The position numbers and the translations under genes were made by a program. Of a stretch of 64,000 bases of DNA, positions 62,112 through 64,000 are shown one piece after another (position 1 is the first letter of the stretch; every line of letters begins with the position of its first letter). The notes under the pieces were generated by a model. The model did no database searches and had not been told where the DNA came from. It saw only the letters and a list, made by a program, of their open reading frames with translations. Source of the stretch: Nemesobacter sp965204665 (GTDB taxonomy: Bacteria; Desulfobacterota_D; UBA1144; Nemesobacterales; Nemesobacteraceae); assembly GCA_965204665.1 (NCBI GenBank), contig OZ242002.1, positions 372,001 to 436,000 on the forward strand, in the 5' to 3' direction.

Positions 62112-62945
62112 TTGCTGGCGGCGTTACTGTTTCTAGCAGCCTATGCCCCTGAGTCTCCTGCCGAGCCGAGGTGTCCTAAGAGAGTTGTATCTCTTGCGCT
62201 GGCCTCAGATGAAATACTGATTGATCTTTTAGCCGATAGAAAAAGGATAGCGGCTCTCACCTACCTTGCATCCGACCCGTATATTTCAAATATTGCGGAA
62301 AAGGTGCCGGATATTCCACAGACAAGGGCGAACTTGGAGCAATTACTTTCAATGTCCCCTGATCTGGTCATAGTGGCCAGTTATACAAATCAGAACATTC
62401 GCGCACATCTGGCAAGCGCAGGCATAAAAACGGTTGTCCTGCACAAAACAGTCTCCTTTGAAAGCATAAAGAAAAACATAATGAAGGTCGGAAAAGCAGT
62501 GTGCGAGGAGAAGGCTGCGCAGGAACTTGTAAACGAGATGGAAAGAAAACTTGAGGACTCAAAGTTAAAGATTCTCCGCACTGAGCCCCCGAGGATTCTT
62601 TACTACGGAGCACCCGGATTCACGGTAGGCACGGAAAATACTATAAACGACATAATAGAACATTCCGGAGCAATAAACATTCCGGCAAGCATCGGACTGC
62701 GGGGACACAGCAATATATCGACCGAATACATAGCCAGTGTCGACCCCGACATTATTCTCACAAGCACATATAATCCGTCTCATCCCGATTTCGTCGGCGC
62801 ATTGATTGAAAATCCTGTCTTCAGAAGCAGTAGGACAGTCGTAATTGCGGGCAATCGACTGGATGCCGCATCCCATTACATTGTCCTAGCGGTAGAAGAT
62901 CTTGTTGAAGCGATTTCTGCAAAAAAAGACAATGTCCAAAAATAA
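62112..62945 (+). CDS. ABC transporter substrate-binding protein (BtuF-like)
   Basis: 277 residues from a TTG at 62112; no better start is seen in the frame. A short hydrophobic leader (LAALLFLAAYAPESPA) indicates export. It has the helical-backbone type III binding fold: RVVSLALASDEILIDLL at the start and SMSPDLVIVASYT in the N-lobe, then STEYIASVDPDIIL. Typical for vitamin B12, haem or siderophore binding proteins. It overlaps the permease start by 14 bases, and an ATPase follows, so it is part of a three-gene uptake system. Confidence 0.88.
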   Translation: MLAALLFLAAYAPESPAEPRCPKRVVSLALASDEILIDLLADRKRIAALTYLASDPYISNIAEKVPDIPQTRANLEQLLSMSPDLVIVASYTNQNIRAHLASAGIKTVVLHKTVSFESIKKNIMKVGKAVCEEKAAQELVNEMERKLEDSKLKILRTEPPRILYYGAPGFTVGTENTINDIIEHSGAINIPASIGLRGHSNISTEYIASVDPDIILTSTYNPSHPDFVGALIENPVFRSSRTVVIAGNRLDAASHYIVLAVEDLVEAISAKKDNVQK

Positions 62946-63969
62946 AAAAACTGCGCTTGCGTTCGCTTCGGGGACATTCGCGTCCGCTCTTTCCGTTGTA
63001 ATGTGCATATCCCTTGGAACTGCCGCAATTCCTTTTGACGCGGTACTGGGAGTTTTGGGGAACAAGATTTTAGGACTTTCCGGCGGAGATGTCGACAGCA
63101 GATATTATGAACTCATAATATGGGAAGTGAGAGTTCCGAGAGTGCTGCTTGCGGCGTTTATAGGAGGCGGGCTTTCAGTCGCCGGGGCGGTTATGCAGGC
63201 GATGTTCAGAAACCCCCTTGCCGAACCCGGAATACTGGGCTGGTCGGGTGGCGGGGCATTCTTCGCCGTAGCGACAATATACGCAGGCATCCACCAGCAG
63301 TGGTTTCTTGTACTCCCGATTACCGCTTTTGCCGGCACGCTGATCACCGCATGGCTCGTTTACGGGATATCACGCTACAGGGGCTTTGTCGAAAACGCCA
63401 CTCTGCTTCTCTGCGGCGTGGCCATAGGAACGCTTTTTGTTTCGCTCACCACTTTTGTACTTTCAATCTCAGATGCGTGGTCAATGAAGGAAATGCTTTT
63501 CTGGATAATGGGAGGGCTGGATTCGCGCACATGGACCCATTTGGCCATGGCTTCCGTTCCGATAACAATAGCCTCCGTAATCCTGCTTTTTTACGCGAAA
63601 AATCTCAACGCGCAACTTCTGGGATACGAAGCGGCGAAGACCATAGGAGTTGATGTCGAAAGAACTACGAGGCATTTGATAATCCTGAGTTCACTCATAA
63701 TCGGAGCAAGCGTGGCGGTTAGTGGAATCATCGGATTTGTGGGACTTATAGTTCCGCACTCGGCAAGGCTTGTGGTCGGAGTGGATTATAGGAAACTCCT
63801 GCCCGCAAGTCTGATTGCAGGTGCGATTTTTCTACCGATAGCGGACCTCGTCGCAAGAACCATCATGAGTCCGCAGGAGTTAAGATTGGGAGTAATCACT
63901 TCCTTTATGGGAGTCCCGTTCTTTCTATTTCTGCTGAGAAGAAATTTTCACGGGAAAACCGGAGCGTAG
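62932..63969 (+). CDS. ABC transporter permease, FecCD/BtuC family
   Basis: 345 residues from the ATG at 62932 (an earlier TTG lies inside the previous gene). About ten membrane segments; family marks RVPRVLLAAFIGGGLSVAGA, MFRNPLAEPGILG and GFVGLIVPHSARL. Inner-membrane half of a B12- or iron-chelate importer. Its stop is one base before the next ATG. Confidence 0.92.
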   Translation: MSKNKKTALAFASGTFASALSVVMCISLGTAAIPFDAVLGVLGNKILGLSGGDVDSRYYELIIWEVRVPRVLLAAFIGGGLSVAGAVMQAMFRNPLAEPGILGWSGGGAFFAVATIYAGIHQQWFLVLPITAFAGTLITAWLVYGISRYRGFVENATLLLCGVAIGTLFVSLTTFVLSISDAWSMKEMLFWIMGGLDSRTWTHLAMASVPITIASVILLFYAKNLNAQLLGYEAAKTIGVDVERTTRHLIILSSLIIGASVAVSGIIGFVGLIVPHSARLVVGVDYRKLLPASLIAGAIFLPIADLVARTIMSPQELRLGVITSFMGVPFFLFLLRRNFHGKTGA

Positions 63970-63970
63970 G

Positions 63971-64000
63971 ATGGAGAAAAAAACTCAGAGCATCGGAGTG
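63971..64000 (+). CDS. Start of the next gene, probable ABC ATPase (BtuD-like), cut by window end
   Basis: Only ten codons (MEKKTQSIGV) are seen. Position directly after the permease makes an ABC ATP-binding protein the best guess; nothing in the ten residues proves it. Confidence 0.5.
   Translation, partial: MEKKTQSIGV

Overview
The window reads as a chromosomal segment of a Gram-negative (diderm) bacterium of moderate GC content. Support comes from a type II secretion operon, a TonB-era style envelope gene set (lipoproteins, MscS channel, M16 peptidase), a proteobacterial-like tig-clpP-clpX run and glnB-glnA next to an NtrB/NtrC-type pair. An archaeal-type phosphatidylserine decarboxylase beside pssA, DUF1152 and a cytochrome c-FTR1 fusion suggest a deep-branching or uncultured lineage. 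I would guess a Dadabacteria-like group, but I cannot fix the taxonomy from sequence alone.

Layout. 0-6.4 kb: nitrogen-type two-component system, rnc, a secreted small protein, glnB-glnA. 6.4-18.2 kb: a compact minus-strand defence operon (hsdM, HEPN toxin, MNT-hsdS fusion, unknown orf, RhuM-Fic, AAA ATPase, DUF4276 Toprim-like protein, hsdR, unknown orf) whose outer edge meets the 3' end of a tRNA-Leu gene. 18.3-27.5 kb: gspC-D-E-F-G-H-I-J-K. 27.6-32.8 kb: housekeeping genes (BtrH-like, DUF1152, lipoprotein, glutamate/dicarboxylate symporter, ruvX, hydrolase). 32.9-36.7 kb: an IS30 element, IS30 and IS1182 relics and a collagen-like/RTX lipoprotein. 36.6-42.2 kb: Trm112-like protein, clpX, clpP, tig, iron permease. 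42.5-47.8 kb: an IS1182 element, a UvrD-type helicase with a nuclease-like insertion, tRNA-Leu and tRNA-Lys. 47.9-53 kb: mscS, then a PHP-ATPase (TrlF-like) and AlbA_2 pair. 53.1-59.5 kb: M16 peptidase, pssA, psd, ilvC, ilvN, grxD, bolA. 59.5-64 kb: IS30 relics, small unknown genes, a quinone oxidoreductase, and the start of a BtuFCD-like ABC transporter.

The most interesting object is the 6.4-18 kb island. The type I methylase gene hsdM carries a run of ten G bases; it is out of frame as read, and a run of nine would restore a full-length 534-residue protein. This is the signature of phase variation. Between hsdM and hsdS sits a HEPN toxin with an intact RX4HXY motif, and its MNT-type nucleotidyltransferase antitoxin (intact GSX10DXD) is fused to the N-terminus of HsdS. 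A RhuM-Fic protein and an ATPase/Toprim-like pair lie between hsdS and hsdR. The arrangement suggests, as inference, that restriction, toxin neutralisation and abortive responses are physically coupled, so that loss or inhibition of the restriction complex could release a toxin. A decayed copy of the DUF4276/hsdR junction between RhuM-Fic and the ATPase records an earlier rearrangement.

A second theme is G/C homopolymers: five runs of nine or ten occur. One is inside hsdM, one upstream of hsdM, and one sits exactly between a good -35 and -10 hexamer of the collagen-like/RTX lipoprotein gene, the classic layout of a spacer-length phase-variable promoter. Several genes appear broken by single-base shifts (hsdM, the IS1182 transposase, the zinc-ribbon tail of the helicase). 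Homopolymer shifts could be assembly errors, so raw reads matter.
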